Assembly: GCF_963662805.1 (NCBI RefSeq)
Contig: NZ_OY759867.1
Location: 124,001-188,000 of the forward strand
DNA length: 64,000 nucleotides
Direction: 5' to 3'
Source: an uncultured Cohaesibacter sp.
GTDB taxonomy: Bacteria; Pseudomonadota; Alphaproteobacteria; Rhizobiales; Cohaesibacteraceae
Below are positions 1 to 10,205 of this stretch, in pieces. The notes under the pieces were generated by a model. It saw only the letters and a program-made list of their open reading frames with translations. It had not been told where the DNA came from and ran no database searches. A program made the translations under genes and the position numbers. How positions within the stretch are numbered: the stretch's first letter is position 1; each line of letters begins with the position of its first letter.

Positions 1-2641
1 GTGTTCGGCATGGCACTTGATGATGCAGAACGCCCCAATCTCTATCTTGCGGCCAGTTCCGCCTATGGGCTGCCCATCGTTGGCAGGGACCGCAATGGCG
101 ACCGGGTGCCGGACAAGCTCTATACCGGCCGTTCCGACGCCCAATTCATGGATGGCCTGTTCGGATCGGTCAACGACAATGGGCCCGGCAGCATCTGGAA
201 GGTGGATGGCGCAACAGGCCGGATCAGCCGCTTTGCCTCGATCAAGCTCGACAATGTCGCGAACTCAGGTCCGGCTCTCGGCAACATTGCCTTTGATGGC
301 AAAAGTCGCCAGCTGTTCGTATCGGACAGGGATACGGGCATGATTTTCCGGCTTGATCTCGATGGTCATGTGCTCGAATCCTATGATCACGGAACCATTG
401 CCCGTACTGTTGTCGGCATGAAGCCTGTGCATTTCGACACCCGCAATCGTCTCGATATCACCGTGCCGTCCTTCGATGTCGAAGATCCGACGACCTGGCA
501 CTATGCCAAGGAAGGGCGGCGGGTCTGGGCCGTGGCGGTCGAGGATGGGCGTCTCTATTATTCGGTCGCAGAAGGGCCTTCTGTCTGGTCGGTCGGCATC
601 GACCCTGAAGACGGCAATTTCAAACTCGATGCTCGTCAAGAGCTGACGCTGGAAGCCAGTCGCCGGGGCATGGAGATTTCGGATATCGAGTTCGGGCCGG
701 ATGGCTCGCTGATCCTCGCGCAACGCGGTGCCCAGCAGGGTTCCTATGACTTCTCGCGTCTCGCCAGATCCCGGCTTGCAGATGTTCTGCGCTTCAGGAA
801 GACAGATGAGGGGCGATGGCGGGCAGATCCTGTGGCCTATGCGGTCGGTTTTGCTGCCCAGAAGAAGAACAGCACTGGCGGTCTGGCGCTCGGCCCGGGG
901 TATGATGCCAAGGGAGAATTGGTCGCTGACCGCTGTCGCGAAACGCTTTGGACGAGCGGTGAGCAATTGCGCGATGATGCCAGTCTGGCCGACAAGCTGC
1001 GCGAGAGCGGAGCTTTGAAGGTCGACGGGGTGCAGGCACAACCTTTGCTGGCTCTGCCCGACAGCAGTCGACCACCCTGGAAATCCTACTTTATCGATTA
1101 TGATGGCGCCTATCCGGGCGTCGTTGAGAGCGGACACATCGGGGATGTCGAGGTCTTTGGCTGTGAGGGGCTCGCCGATACCAAGGCACCCGAACAAGTC
1201 GCTCCCGCGACTAAGGCGCAGGTCGAGACCATCATTCCCCGCTCAGCCGAGCCGCGACTGATTTCCGAGACCGGGCTTGATATCAAGAAAGAGCAGGTCG
1301 GCGATTGTCGCGGGGATACGGCCGGGCGGAACTATAACTGTGATTTCAGGCTGACGATCACCAACAAGGGCGCAAGTCAATATTCGGGCCCTCTTGTCAT
1401 TACGGACGAGTTCCAGCGACCTCACCCGACAGCGATGGTGCTGGTTGACGGGAAAGAATGGCGCTGTTCGCAGCCATCCTCGAACTATCTGGTTTGTCTG
1501 CATGAGGCTTTTACTCTTGAGGCCGGGCAGTCGAGGTCGCTGACCATGAGCCTGCGGATTCCGGCTCAGGTCCGTGAGAACCGGTTCTACAATTGCGCGC
1601 TGCTTGGCCACAAGTCGGTTTTCCGGCAGAAGGTCACAGTGGCTCAGCTTTCTCTCGAGGCTGCCGGGATCCGGTCTGGTGGTGTCGATGGCCTAGTGGG
1701 CCCGAGTACCCGTCGGGGGTTGCGTTTGTTGCAGGCCCAGTTGGGCATGAGGGCGACGGGCGAGATGAATGACCAATTGTTGCGGATGCTCGGCCTTCCG
1801 ATGGCGGATGCCAACACGGCGTCCTGCGTTTCGACCCTGTTGCCAGCCATGCCCTTTACCGGGGCCGGGACGCCGAGTGAGACAAGCTCTCCCGACAATG
1901 CCAAGCCTCCCGTTCTGCTGACACCGCCATCTAGTCAGAGAGAGCAGCCCTCTGAGCCGCGGGTGATCCCGGCCGAGCCGGAGAATGACGCTATCTGCGA
2001 TTGGGATACCACGGTTCAGCGCGGAGACAGCTGTGCCTGCCGCTTTGATGGCATGCGCAAGATATCTCCGGGAAGGTGCGCCTGTCGTCGGGGAGCAAGC
2101 TTCGTTGCCGGGAAGGGGTGTGTCTTCGAAGAGCCGCAGGATTTCTGTGATGCGGACAGCACCGAGAGGAAAGGTCGCTCCTGCTTCTGCCGATATCCGG
2201 GCATGAACCGGGTCAACAGCCGCACTTGCGCTTGCGGGCCGGGTGAAGATCTGGTCAAGGGCAAGGGTTGTGTGCCCAAGCGCCCCGCAAAGCCACGCCC
2301 GCCTCAGCAGGGGCCGAGCTGTGACCGGGAGACGGCACTCATCTATAATGGTCGCTGCGAATGCCGCTACCCCCTACATGTACAAGACATCGCAACGGGC
2401 CTGTGCCTGCAACAATCCCAATGCGGCTCTGGTGCCTGGACAGGGCTGCGTCTTGCCCAGCGAGCCGCTGTATCCGTCACGGGATCCGAGGTATCTGCCC
2501 GAAGAGACACCAGCCTGTGACCGGGCGACAACCTACCGCAGAGGCGGACGCTGTGAATGCCTGTTGCCGGGTATGGTTCAAGTGTCTCCGACACGCTGTG
2601 TGCTGAGGCCCCGTGGTGGCTTTGGCGGGCAGTTCAATTAG
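1..2641 (+). CDS. Large surface/secreted-type protein with beta-propeller, DUF11-like, peptidoglycan-binding-like and Cys-rich repeats; 5' partial, frameshifted
   Basis: The reading frame is open from base 1 and begins inside a domain, so the true start lies upstream. Residues 1 to about 390 look like a beta-propeller (repeated SIWKVDG / MIFRLDLDG strands with Asp-rich turns). About 434-525 resembles a DUF11/Ig-like domain (LTITNKGASQYSGPLVITD). About 545-600 resembles a PG_binding_1 fold (GGVDGLVGPSTRRGLRLLQ). A Pro-rich linker follows, then Cys-rich repeats of the form CDx..GxxCxCR(F/Y)xGM..CxC..G..GKGCV, starting near 1996, 2146 and 2320. In frame 1 the protein stops at 2518-2520. Removing one C from the CCCCC run at 2370-2374 keeps the repeat pattern going to a stop at 2639-2641, including a fourth repeat starting CDRATTYRRG. 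The coding region therefore probably extends to 2641 across a frameshift. The cysteines suggest export and disulfides, but the N-terminus that would carry a signal peptide is outside the window. Confidence 0.7.
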
Positions 2642-2675
2642 GCCCACCGATTCTGGTCTGATCCCATTCTGATGG

Positions 2676-2717
2676 ATGGCCCGACGCGCCTTTTTGCGTG
2701 CCGGGCCATTTTCTTTG
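2676..2717 (+). terminator. Rho-independent terminator after the Cys-rich repeat gene
   Basis: The arms ATGGCCCG (2676-2683) and CGGGCCAT (2702-2709) pair, with an inner ACGC/GCGT stem, and are followed by TTTTCTTT. The hairpin starts 35 bases after the frameshift-corrected stop, which supports 2641 as the original gene end. Confidence 0.8.
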
Positions 2718-2883
2718 AGCGCAAATGGCGGATATCTGCGGTTTTTGAGGTTTTTGGTAGTCCTCGTGCAATCTCTTTCCTCTCCACCCCGAAAGTTAGA
2801 AAAAAATCTTTCTCTGCGGCACCGCCTTGGTCTGGTTTTCGAGGAAACGATTTGCCCGTAAATCGCTTTTGCGATTGCTATAC

Positions 2884-2900
2884 CCCTCAATTGTTGAGGG
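2884..2900. promoter_or_regulatory. Perfect 7-3-7 inverted repeat upstream of the sulfur operon (operator candidate)
   Basis: CCCTCAA-TTG-TTGAGGG lies directly downstream of a weak -10-like TGCTATAC and 118 bases before the DUF2849 start. The 300 bases between the terminator at 2717 and 3018 hold no credible gene. No riboswitch fold was recognised. The operator role is inferred from position and symmetry only. Confidence 0.35.
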
Positions 2901-3017
2901 CGGCGAAAAAATCTATCTATGAGGCTGATCAAGTTTGCCCGCCGGGTTTTGTCCCGCGCGCGGTCGACCATATCTTGCGAGCTGCGCCTCAGGTCGCGCG
3001 CCATGATGGAGAGACTG

Positions 3018-3317
3018 ATGTTTGTAGTTACCGGCAATCGCCTGCTCGATGGCATCGTTGTCTATCTGGCCGATGGTGGCCTCTGGGTGGAAGACATCCA
3101 GCAGGCTGCGGTGCTAGAGACAAAGGAAGCCGCTGACGCATCTCTTCCCGGTGCGGGAGAGGACATCGTCAGTCTTGATGTCATTCCCGTTGAACGGGAT
3201 GAGCAGGCCGGGCTTCGTCCCGCCCGTCTTCGCGAGCGCATCCGCGCGGCTGGGCCCACCATCAATCCTTTTGCATCCATCGACCTGTCACGCCGCTTTC
3301 CCGAAGCCAATCATTGA
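3018..3317 (+). CDS. DUF2849 domain protein of the sulfite reductase operon
   Basis: This 99-residue protein has the DUF2849 pattern: an N-terminal strand (VVTGNRLLDGIVVYLADGG.WVEDI), a variable middle, and a C-terminal RLRERIRAAGPT signature. The family sits beside cysI in many Rhizobiales and its role is not established; it may assist sulfite reductase assembly. The frame is open further upstream, but the start at 3018 has GGAG at 3008-3011 with ideal spacing, and family members begin near this point. It lies 63 bases before cysI and is probably the first gene of the operon. Confidence 0.8.
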   Translation: MFVVTGNRLLDGIVVYLADGGLWVEDIQQAAVLETKEAADASLPGAGEDIVSLDVIPVERDEQAGLRPARLRERIRAAGPTINPFASIDLSRRFPEANH

Positions 3318-3380
3318 TCCTGACCCGCCAGACCAGAGACACACGCATCCGAGACAAAGTCTCAGACAAGGACCGTTGCC

Positions 3381-5051
<1,671 letters not shown>

Positions 5052-5061
5052 GGAGATGGAT

Positions 5062-5769
5062 ATGTTGAAACGATATGAATTCTCCGTTCCGACGCAAGAC
5101 GACGTTGATGCTCTGAACGCGGCCTTTGAGGGCGAGCGGCCAGAGAAGGTGCTTGAGTGGCTTGCGCAGAACGCACCCAACGGTGAGGTGCCTCTGGTGT
5201 CTTCGTTCGGGGCCGATTCTGTTGTGTTGCTCAACATGATTGCTCAGATCAATCCGGACTATCCGGTGCTGTTCATCGACACCGGCAAGCATTTCGCAGA
5301 TACGCTCTCCTATCGGGACAAGCTCAAGGCGCATTTCGGTCTGACGAACCTCAACTCCATTCGCCCCGATGCGGACGATCTGAAGCAGAAGGATCCGTTC
5401 GGGTCGCTGTGGATCTCCAATGCTGATTCTTGCTGTGATCTGCGCAAGACCGTGCCTCTCGACAGGGCCATGGCCAGCCGCAAGGGCTGGATCACGGGCC
5501 GCAAGCGCTATCAGACCGGAGACCGGGCCAAGCTTTCGGTGTTCGAGCTGAAGGATGGCAAGCTGAAGGTCAATCCGCTGGCAAGCTGGGGACCCAAGGA
5601 TGTTGCCGAATATGTCAGGGATCATTCCCTACCGGGGCATCCTCTGGTGCCGAGGGGCTATCTCTCGATTGGCTGTGCGCCTTGCACCAGTCCGGTGGAA
5701 GAGGGGCAGGACGCCCGGTCCGGACGCTGGAAGGGGTCTGACAAATCCGAATGCGGTCTTCATATCTGA
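5062..5769 (+). CDS. cysH: Adenylyl-sulfate (APS) reductase, iron-sulfur type
   Basis: This enzyme reduces activated sulfate (APS, possibly PAPS) to sulfite using thioredoxin. The 235-residue protein has the PP-loop-like SSFGADSVVLL and the paired cysteines C124-C125 (SCCDLRK) with C205 and C208 (GCAPC) that bind a 4Fe-4S cluster in APS-type enzymes. The catalytic C231 lies in the ECGLHI tail. Two ATG codons are close together; the one at 5062 was chosen because GGAG ends 6 bases before it (the other is 5056). It lies between cysI and the DUF934 gene with gaps of 10 and 15 bases. Confidence 0.92.
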   Translation: MLKRYEFSVPTQDDVDALNAAFEGERPEKVLEWLAQNAPNGEVPLVSSFGADSVVLLNMIAQINPDYPVLFIDTGKHFADTLSYRDKLKAHFGLTNLNSIRPDADDLKQKDPFGSLWISNADSCCDLRKTVPLDRAMASRKGWITGRKRYQTGDRAKLSVFELKDGKLKVNPLASWGPKDVAEYVRDHSLPGHPLVPRGYLSIGCAPCTSPVEEGQDARSGRWKGSDKSECGLHI

Positions 5770-5784
5770 GCAAGGGACATCGAA

Positions 5785-6345
5785 ATGAACAAGCAGACAA
5801 AGACTCTTTTTCGTGATGGTGCCTTTCTGGCGGATATCTGGACCGAGTTAGCCGAGGATGCCGTCTATTCGGGGCAGAATCTCGTTCTCGTGCCATTTGC
5901 TCAGGCAATCGAGTATCTGAAGGCAGGCCGTGAGATGCCTGAGGATTTCGGTGTTCAGGTTGGGTCGGCAGATGATGTGGAAGCTCTTGCGCCCTTCCTT
6001 GGGTCCATTGCTGTCATCTCTCTCAACTTTCCCAGTTTCGCCGATGGGCGCGGCTTCTCGTCTGCCCGGCTGTTGCGGGAACGGCTGAAGTTTACCGGCG
6101 AAATCCGCGCGAGCGGGCATTATATCCTTGACCAGATGCCATTTCTCAAGCGTTGCGGCGTCGACGCCTTCATGATTTCCAGTGACAAGGTGCGTGCCGG
6201 ACTGGAGCGTGGAGAATGGCCTGAAGTGACCCACTACTACCAGCCTGTTGCCGGCGACGGGGCAGGGGGTGTCGCAAGCCGTCCATGGCTGCGGCGCAAG
6301 GTGGAAGTGCCTGACCAGCGGGAGAGTCGCACCCGTGGGGCTTGA
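5785..6345 (+). CDS. DUF934 protein of the sulfur assimilation operon
   Basis: The 186-residue protein shows the DUF934 features SLNFPSFADGRGFSSARLLR and GHYILDQMPFLKRCGVDAF. This family is regularly encoded with cysI/cysH in proteobacteria; its biochemical role is not settled. The C-terminal 30 residues are charged and probably disordered. It follows cysH by 15 bases and ends the cys cluster; a hairpin is found shortly after the stop. Confidence 0.85.
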   Translation: MNKQTKTLFRDGAFLADIWTELAEDAVYSGQNLVLVPFAQAIEYLKAGREMPEDFGVQVGSADDVEALAPFLGSIAVISLNFPSFADGRGFSSARLLRERLKFTGEIRASGHYILDQMPFLKRCGVDAFMISSDKVRAGLERGEWPEVTHYYQPVAGDGAGGVASRPWLRRKVEVPDQRESRTRGA

Positions 6346-6392
6346 TCTTTTCTCGACAGCCTTTTAACAGACAGACAGGACCAACCGGTTAC

Positions 6393-6416
6393 AATGGCCT
6401 TTTGCGGCCATTTGTC
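6393..6416 (+). terminator. Probable terminator of the cys cluster
   Basis: AATGGCC (6393-6399) pairs with GGCCATT (6406-6412) around a TTTTGC loop, followed by TTGTCT. The T-run is weak, so read-through into fpr is possible. Confidence 0.5.
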
Positions 6417-6683
6417 TCTGGTATTCATTCGCGAGTTGCGAAAATATGCAGGCGGTGTGAATTTTTGACGCGGACCATCGGGTCGTGACAAAAATCAAGG
6501 CTTGCCCTTTCGCAAACGCATACACAGGCCGAAATTGTTGCCGTTTCTGGTCGGTGAAGGGGCTTTGATGCCAACACCACCTTGCGCCAAAAGCCGATAG
6601 GCATGGCGGCGGCACAGATTGGGATCGCAGGAAAGACGGCCTCACCGAGGCGTTGCGCGGTCCTGTTATTGAAGGAGAATGCA
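6417..6683. other. Gene-free leader upstream of fpr
   Basis: The 338 bases between the DUF934 gene and fpr carry only the hairpin at 6393-6416 and an AT-richer stretch. A TTGACG at 6465-6470 could be a -35 box, but no good -10 box follows at 16-18 bases. The fpr frame is open back to 6582, but that extension lacks family similarity and a ribosome site. Confidence 0.4.
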
Positions 6684-7520
6684 ATGATGCAGCAAGGTGA
6701 GGCGATCACAGCCACTGCCAGCGCGGCCAGCAAATCGGTGTTTCCAATCCCGGCCAACGTGTTTGCCGAAACGGTGACCGAGGTGCAGCACTATACGGAT
6801 CGTCTCTTCAAGTTTCGCATCACGCGCCCGGCGAGCTTCCGCTTCCGCTCCGGCGAATTCGTGATGATCGGTTTGCCCAACGCCGAGCGTCCTGTGTTCC
6901 GCGCCTATTCGGTTGCCAGCCCGTCCTGGGATGAGGAAGTCGAATTCTATTCTATCAAGGTGCCGGATGGCCCGCTGACCGAGCATCTGCAGAAGATCAA
7001 GGTCGGTGACACGGTCTTGATGCGCAAGAAGCCGACCGGCACGTTGGTCAATGATGCGCTCTTGCCCGGTAAACGCCTCTATATGTTCTCGACCGGCACC
7101 GGCATTGCGCCGTTTGCGTCACTGATGCGCGATCCGGAAACCTACGAGAAATTTGATCAAGTCATCCTGACCCATACCTGCCGCGAGATTGCCGAGCTGA
7201 AATATGGCGAGGAGCTTTTCGAGCTGTGCAAGACCGATCCGTTGATCGGCGAGTTTGCTGCCGAGAAGCTGATCCACTACACGTCGGTCACCCGCGAGGA
7301 TTTTCCCCGCATGGGTCGCATCACCGACCTGATGACGACGGGCAAGCTGTTCGAAGACCTTGGCGTGCCGCCGATCAACCCTGAAGAGGATCGTGGCATG
7401 ATCTGTGGCTCCATGGCCATGCTCAATGACACCAAGAAGGTGCTTGAGGACTTTGGTCTTGTCGAAGGCTCCAACGCCCGTCCGGCGACCTTTGTGGTTG
7501 AACGTGCCTTCGTGGATTGA
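6684..7520 (+). CDS. fpr: Ferredoxin--NADP+ reductase
   Basis: This FAD enzyme moves electrons between NADPH and ferredoxin or flavodoxin. Its 278 residues contain the FAD-binding RAYSVASP motif, the NADP-binding STGTGIAPFASLMRDP motif and the C-terminal ICGSMAMLNDTKKVLED region of the bacterial FPR family. The start at 6684 has GGAG at 6674-6677. About 20 N-terminal residues exceed the common length. Its place after the cys genes suggests that it supplies reduced ferredoxin for CysI; this is an inference, since the family also serves oxidative stress defence. Confidence 0.9.
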   Translation: MMQQGEAITATASAASKSVFPIPANVFAETVTEVQHYTDRLFKFRITRPASFRFRSGEFVMIGLPNAERPVFRAYSVASPSWDEEVEFYSIKVPDGPLTEHLQKIKVGDTVLMRKKPTGTLVNDALLPGKRLYMFSTGTGIAPFASLMRDPETYEKFDQVILTHTCREIAELKYGEELFELCKTDPLIGEFAAEKLIHYTSVTREDFPRMGRITDLMTTGKLFEDLGVPPINPEEDRGMICGSMAMLNDTKKVLEDFGLVEGSNARPATFVVERAFVD

Positions 7521-7542
7521 TCGATCCGAATAGTCAAAATGA

Positions 7543-7573
7543 AAAGGGCTGCCTGATCGGGCAGCCCTTTTTT
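7543..7573. terminator. Bidirectional terminator between fpr and moeA
   Basis: AAAGGGCTGCC (7543-7553) and GGCAGCCCTTT (7560-7570) flank a short loop, with a T-run to 7573. The minus strand also ends in a T-rich tail (TTTTCATTTT), so it can serve the convergent moeA. Confidence 0.9.
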
Positions 7574-7594
7574 GTTATTCCGATGAAAGGCGCG

Positions 7595-8797
7595 TCAGAG
7601 GCGAATGATCTTGCAGGGAGTGCCTGCTTCGATGGCCGCCGCATGAGGGGCATGGACAATCAGACATTCGGCGCGGGCAAGGCCGCTGAGCATGGCGCTG
7701 TCCTGAGCCGTCATTGGTGTTGCAATCGTCCGGCCGTCTTCATCGATGCCGAGTGTTGCCCTGAGATAGGCCTGCCTTGGTCCGTTCTCTTCAAGTGCTG
7801 CGCCAAGGCGAGCCGGTTCGAGATTGTGCGATCCCTCAAGGCCCATGCGTTTCTTGATGAGCGGTACGAGAAAGAGCAGTGCAGCCGTCATCGCCGAGAC
7901 CGGATTGCCGGGAAGACCGATCACCTGCATGTCTCCCAAGGAGCCCGCCATCAGAGGCTTGCCTGGTTTCATCGCGATGCGCCAGAAGTTCAGCTCCATG
8001 CCTGCCTCTTTCAGCACGTCCTGCACGTGATCGTGATCACCAACGGAAACTCCGCCACTGGTGACGAGAATGTCGACCCCGAGGCTCTGCGCTTCCCTGA
8101 CCTTGGCGGCGATGGCGTCCTTGTCATCGGGGGCGATGCCGAGACTGATCACGTCCGCTCCCGCCTCTGCGGCAAGGCCTGAGACCCCGTAGCTGTTGGA
8201 GGCGATGATCTGATCGGGCGTCGGTGTTTCGCCCGGATGGACAAGCTCGTCGCCAGTTGCCAGCAGCGCGACCTTGGGGCGCCTGTAGCAGGTGAGTTCC
8301 GGCTGGTTCATGCTGGCTGCGAGCGCCACCGCGGCAGGGCCCATTCGTGTGCCTTTGGTCAGCAGAATATCGCCTTTCTTGAAGTCGGATCCGATCTCGC
8401 GGATGTGCTTGTTGGGGCCGACTGTCTCAAGCGCGGTGACAAAGGCTCCGTCTCGCTCGGTATTTTCCTGAATGAGGATCGTGTCGGCCCCTTCCGGGAC
8501 CGGTGCGCCGGTGAAGATGCGGACGGCTTCCCATTTTCCGACCGGATCGGGAAAGCTGAGACCTGCCGGAGCCTCGCCGATCACTTGCAGGCGCATGGGG
8601 ACCTCTTTGAGATTTTCAGACCTTACCGCATAGCCATCCATGGCGGAGGCTCTGAACGGGGGCTGATCGCGACGGGCGGCGACATCTTCGGCTAGTACGC
8701 GGTGCAGGGCGGTGGCAAGCGGTACGCTTTCCGTTGCCATCAGGGCGCCATCGGCCAACAGCCGCGCCAGTGCTTCTTCTACGGTCATCAGCGCCAT
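7595..8797 (-). CDS. moeA: Molybdopterin molybdenumtransferase
   Basis: MoeA inserts molybdate into adenylylated molybdopterin in the last step of molybdenum cofactor synthesis. The 400-residue protein shows the conserved FRASAMDGYA near residue 48, RIFTGAPVPEGADTI, the LATGDELV segment, TSGGVSVGDHD and GLPGNPVSAM. Length and domain order are those of the family. It is the last gene of the minus-strand run ppiD-trpD-trpC-moaC-moeA and begins 29 bases after moaC. In many Rhizobiales lexA follows here; in this window the convergent fpr does. Confidence 0.95.
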   Translation of the reverse strand: MALMTVEEALARLLADGALMATESVPLATALHRVLAEDVAARRDQPPFRASAMDGYAVRSENLKEVPMRLQVIGEAPAGLSFPDPVGKWEAVRIFTGAPVPEGADTILIQENTERDGAFVTALETVGPNKHIREIGSDFKKGDILLTKGTRMGPAAVALAASMNQPELTCYRRPKVALLATGDELVHPGETPTPDQIIASNSYGVSGLAAEAGADVISLGIAPDDKDAIAAKVREAQSLGVDILVTSGGVSVGDHDHVQDVLKEAGMELNFWRIAMKPGKPLMAGSLGDMQVIGLPGNPVSAMTAALLFLVPLIKKRMGLEGSHNLEPARLGAALEENGPRQAYLRATLGIDEDGRTIATPMTAQDSAMLSGLARAECLIVHAPHAAAIEAGTPCKIIRL

Positions 8798-8826
8798 ACC
8801 GGTCTCCTCGTCCTGTTTGTCTCTTG

Positions 8827-9309
8827 CTATTCGCTTTTCCAGTGGCCCGATTTGCCTCCGGTTTTCTCCAGAAGGCGAATGTCCGAAATGACCATGCCCT
8901 TGTCGGCCGCCTTTGCCATGTCATAGATCGTCAGGCAGGCCACGGAGGCGGCGGTTAGGGCTTCCATTTCGACCCCGGTCTGGCCGGTGAGCTTGGCGAG
9001 TGCCGTGACCTTGAAACCCGGCAGATCGGGGAGCGGTTCGATGTCCACGGCGACCTTGGAGAGTGCCAGCGGATGGCAAAGCGGGATCAGTTCGTGGGTT
9101 CGCTTGGCGGCCATGATCCCGGCGATGCGGGCGGTGGCCAGCACATCTCCCTTCGCTGCGGATCCCGACACAATCAGATCGAGCGTTTCGGGCTTCATGC
9201 GGATGGTTCCCGTGGCGATGGCGGTGCGCACGGTTGGGGTCTTGCCCGAGACATCGACCATGTTGGCCGCGCCGGTCTCGTCGATGTGGGTCAGCTTTGC
9301 GTCGCTCAT
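8827..9309 (-). CDS. moaC: Cyclic pyranopterin monophosphate synthase
   Basis: MoaC forms cPMP from the MoaA product early in molybdenum cofactor synthesis. The 160-residue protein shows the ATARIAGIMAAKRTHELIPLCHPL core and the GVEMEALTAASVACLTIYDM motif with the catalytic lysines and histidines typical of the family. The frame extends 11 codons upstream, but MSDAKLTHID at 9309 is the family start and has AAGG before it. It lies between trpC (50 bases upstream) and moeA, the usual alphaproteobacterial order. Confidence 0.95.
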   Translation of the reverse strand: MSDAKLTHIDETGAANMVDVSGKTPTVRTAIATGTIRMKPETLDLIVSGSAAKGDVLATARIAGIMAAKRTHELIPLCHPLALSKVAVDIEPLPDLPGFKVTALAKLTGQTGVEMEALTAASVACLTIYDMAKAADKGMVISDIRLLEKTGGKSGHWKSE

Positions 9310-9359
9310 GGTCGGTGCCTTTCTGCTTCTCTGGTCGGTCACTTGGCCTCAAGGCCGGT

Positions 9360-10157
9360 TTAGCGTGCGAGCAGATCGCGGGTTGCGGCCATGACATCAT
9401 CCTGCCGCATCAGGCTTTCGCCGATAAGGAAAGAATGGATGTTCGCCTTGGTGGCAAGCAGGGCCAGATCCTCTGGCGTGAACAATCCGCTTTCCCCGAC
9501 CAAGAGCTTGTCGTCGGGAACCATCGGGGCCAGCGTGAGAGAGGTCTCAAGGGTGGTCTCGAAGGTTTTCAGATTTCGGTTGTTGATGCCAAGCAGCGGC
9601 GAGGTGAGGTGACTCAGGGCCCGTTCGAGTTCGGGTTCATTGTGAACCTCGATGAGCACGTCCATGCCCAGTTCCATGGCAGCTTCTTCCAGAGCCTTGG
9701 CTTCATCGTCGGTGACGCCTGCCATGATGATCAGGATGCAGTCGGCGCCCCAGGCGCGTGCCTCATAGACCTGATAGGGTTCATAGAGAAAGTCCTTGCG
9801 CAGGGCCGGGAGCGAAACCGCATTGCGAGCAGCGATGAGGAAGTCCGGGTGGCCCTGAAAGGACGGCGTATCGGTGAGGACGGACAGGCAGGCCGCGCCG
9901 CCATCTTCATAGGCCTTGGCCAGCTTGGGCGGATCGAAGTCAGCCCGGATCAGTCCCTTGGAGGGGCTTGCCTTCTTGACCTCGGCGATGAGGGCATAAT
10001 GGCCATGCTCGACCTTGGCCTTCAGCGCGTTGAGGAAGCCACGGACCGGTGCCTGACCCTCGATCTGCGCCTTGAGATCATCAAGGGAGGTTTTGGCCTT
10101 GGCCGCGGCGATTTCCTCGCGCTTGTAGGCTTCGATTTTTTTCAGGATGTCAGCCAT
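9360..10157 (-). CDS. trpC: Indole-3-glycerol phosphate synthase
   Basis: TrpC closes the indole ring in tryptophan synthesis (CdRP to indoleglycerol phosphate). The 265-residue single-domain TIM barrel has the phosphate and catalytic motifs EVKKASPSKGLI, FLYEPYQVYEARAWGADCILII, LLGINNRNL and VGESGLFTPEDL. It is monofunctional, without a fused TrpF. It begins 48 bases after trpD and is followed by moaC. Confidence 0.96.
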   Translation of the reverse strand: MADILKKIEAYKREEIAAAKAKTSLDDLKAQIEGQAPVRGFLNALKAKVEHGHYALIAEVKKASPSKGLIRADFDPPKLAKAYEDGGAACLSVLTDTPSFQGHPDFLIAARNAVSLPALRKDFLYEPYQVYEARAWGADCILIIMAGVTDDEAKALEEAAMELGMDVLIEVHNEPELERALSHLTSPLLGINNRNLKTFETTLETSLTLAPMVPDDKLLVGESGLFTPEDLALLATKANIHSFLIGESLMRQDDVMAATRDLLAR

Positions 10158-10205
10158 CTGGGCATTTCCTCTGTTGCGATCCGCTGGGCGATCCGGTTGG
10201 GTGGA

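Noticed and set aside
2718..3017. Possible SAM-type riboswitch before the sulfur genes
   Set aside because: No recognisable SAM-I, SAM-II or SAM/SAH core could be laid on the sequence.
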